From positions 24,060,001 through 24,124,000 of the forward strand of contig CM075778.1 of NCBI GenBank assembly GCA_037974665.1: a DNA stretch of 64,000 nt. The letters are read 5' to 3'. Positions 63,388-64,000 of this stretch are shown here, piece by piece. Each line of letters begins with the position of its first letter. The first letter of the stretch is position 1. The stretch is from Ehretia macrophylla (Eukaryota; Streptophyta; Magnoliopsida; Boraginales; Ehretiaceae). The translations under genes were made by a program, and so were the position numbers. Below the pieces are notes generated by a model. It was not told the DNA's origin, searched no databases, and was given only the letters and a program-made list of their open reading frames with translations.

Positions 63388-64000
63388 TGTAACAACCTGA
63401 TCCAACCCCAAGGCAAGAAATGAGGGAAAAAAGGCGGAGTTTCCCCTGTACTATGGACGATCCAATTCCCGTTCAAACAATCTCAATAGTAAGCATTCAA
63501 CAACAACATAATCATTTAAAGTCCACTATCACATGCATGATAGGTTAAACATCCATTTAGCTCATATTTTGCAATTCAAGGTTTTAACACTACAAGACCA
63601 AGCCAAATTAAACATGCATTCATTACATTTCCATAATAATTATTAAACTTTCAATGACCTCCTGACATTAACAAGACAAAATTGGGAGCTGTCACGAGCA
63701 AAATGGAACTTCAATGCAAAGTAGGCCTAAACTACTTTGCAAGCACTTCAAAATCCACCACGTTTACCTAAAATTGATGAAGAAAATGGGTGAGCAACTA
63801 CGTGCTCTGTGAGGGGGGACAAATACGGGGAGGTTTTGAAAAACCTTTTCATGATGCAATGCACGTAAGCCAAGTAAAATTAGTGAGCTCTAAATAGAAC
63901 AAGGGATACAGAAGCATTAAAACACGACATGTAGTCAACAAGTGATCATCAAACCAAGTAACTTTAAGTGAAGTAAATACATATGAAAAAATACGCTTTC
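63388..64000 (-). mobile_element. Long LTR, partial (runs off the window)
   Basis: It starts TGTAACAACCTGATCC and continues with GGCGGAGTTTCCCCTGTACTAT-like sequence also seen near 6365, then GTGCTCTGTGAGGGG near 63806 as in the other long LTRs. It interrupts the leader of the second copia fossil. Whether it is solo cannot be judged. Confidence 0.75.

Overview
The window is repeat-rich plant nuclear DNA, most likely from a eudicot. The evidence is spliced genes with short AT-rich introns, a plant-type TAD3 gene, plant L1 LINEs with an RNase H domain, Ty1/copia and Ty3/gypsy-type elements, and hAT, Mutator-like and Emigrant/pogo-like DNA elements. I cannot name the species. Only two host genes are supported, both on the minus strand: TAD3, the non-catalytic subunit of the tRNA A34 deaminase (14772-22295, 9 coding exons, 433 aa), and an unrecognised Ser/Pro-rich protein with a Cys-rich tail (29671-31503, 2 coding exons, 349 aa, 5' leader near 33.2-33.4 kb). 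Most of the rest is transposable elements of several ages, many bounded here by target-site duplications (TSDs).

1-14.6 kb is one old plus-strand L1-type LINE cut into four pieces. The insertions are a 3.8 kb solo LTR (288-4120, TSD GGTTT), an LTR-like element (5391-10637) holding a second solo LTR (6307-8799, TSD ATCAT), and a hAT element (10910-13986, TSD AATCCTAC) holding a Mutator-like element (11751-12881). The LINE reading frame continues across the second and third gaps, which fixes those joints. 14.7-22.3 kb is TAD3.

23.2-27.9 kb holds two more Mutator-like elements. The second carries a 1.8 kb solo LTR (25332-27148, TSD CCCCT). 29.2-33.4 kb holds a tRNA-derived SINE and the Ser-rich gene. 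33.9-37.2 kb holds hAT elements (one with a transposase fragment and a perfect 8-bp TSD) and an Emigrant/pogo-like MITE. 38.85-49.08 kb is a decayed minus-strand Ty1/copia element with a 3.7 kb solo LTR (42201-45944, TSD CTCAC) in its integrase region.

49.9-55.04 kb is an LTR element with both LTRs and TSD ATTAT but no recognisable pol. It carries a minisatellite of about 50 copies of a 38-bp unit and an antisense coiled-coil coding region, a layout like the Tat/Grande/Ogre group of Ty3/gypsy elements. 59.4-63.39 kb is a second decayed minus-strand copia element, entered at its upstream side by another long LTR that runs off the window.

I found no new enzymatic system. The best leads are the minisatellite element, the coding-free family of very long LTRs with conserved stem-loops and a duplicated promoter block, the Mutator-like family with T-rich targets and exchangeable centres, and a periodic motif in the copia leaders.
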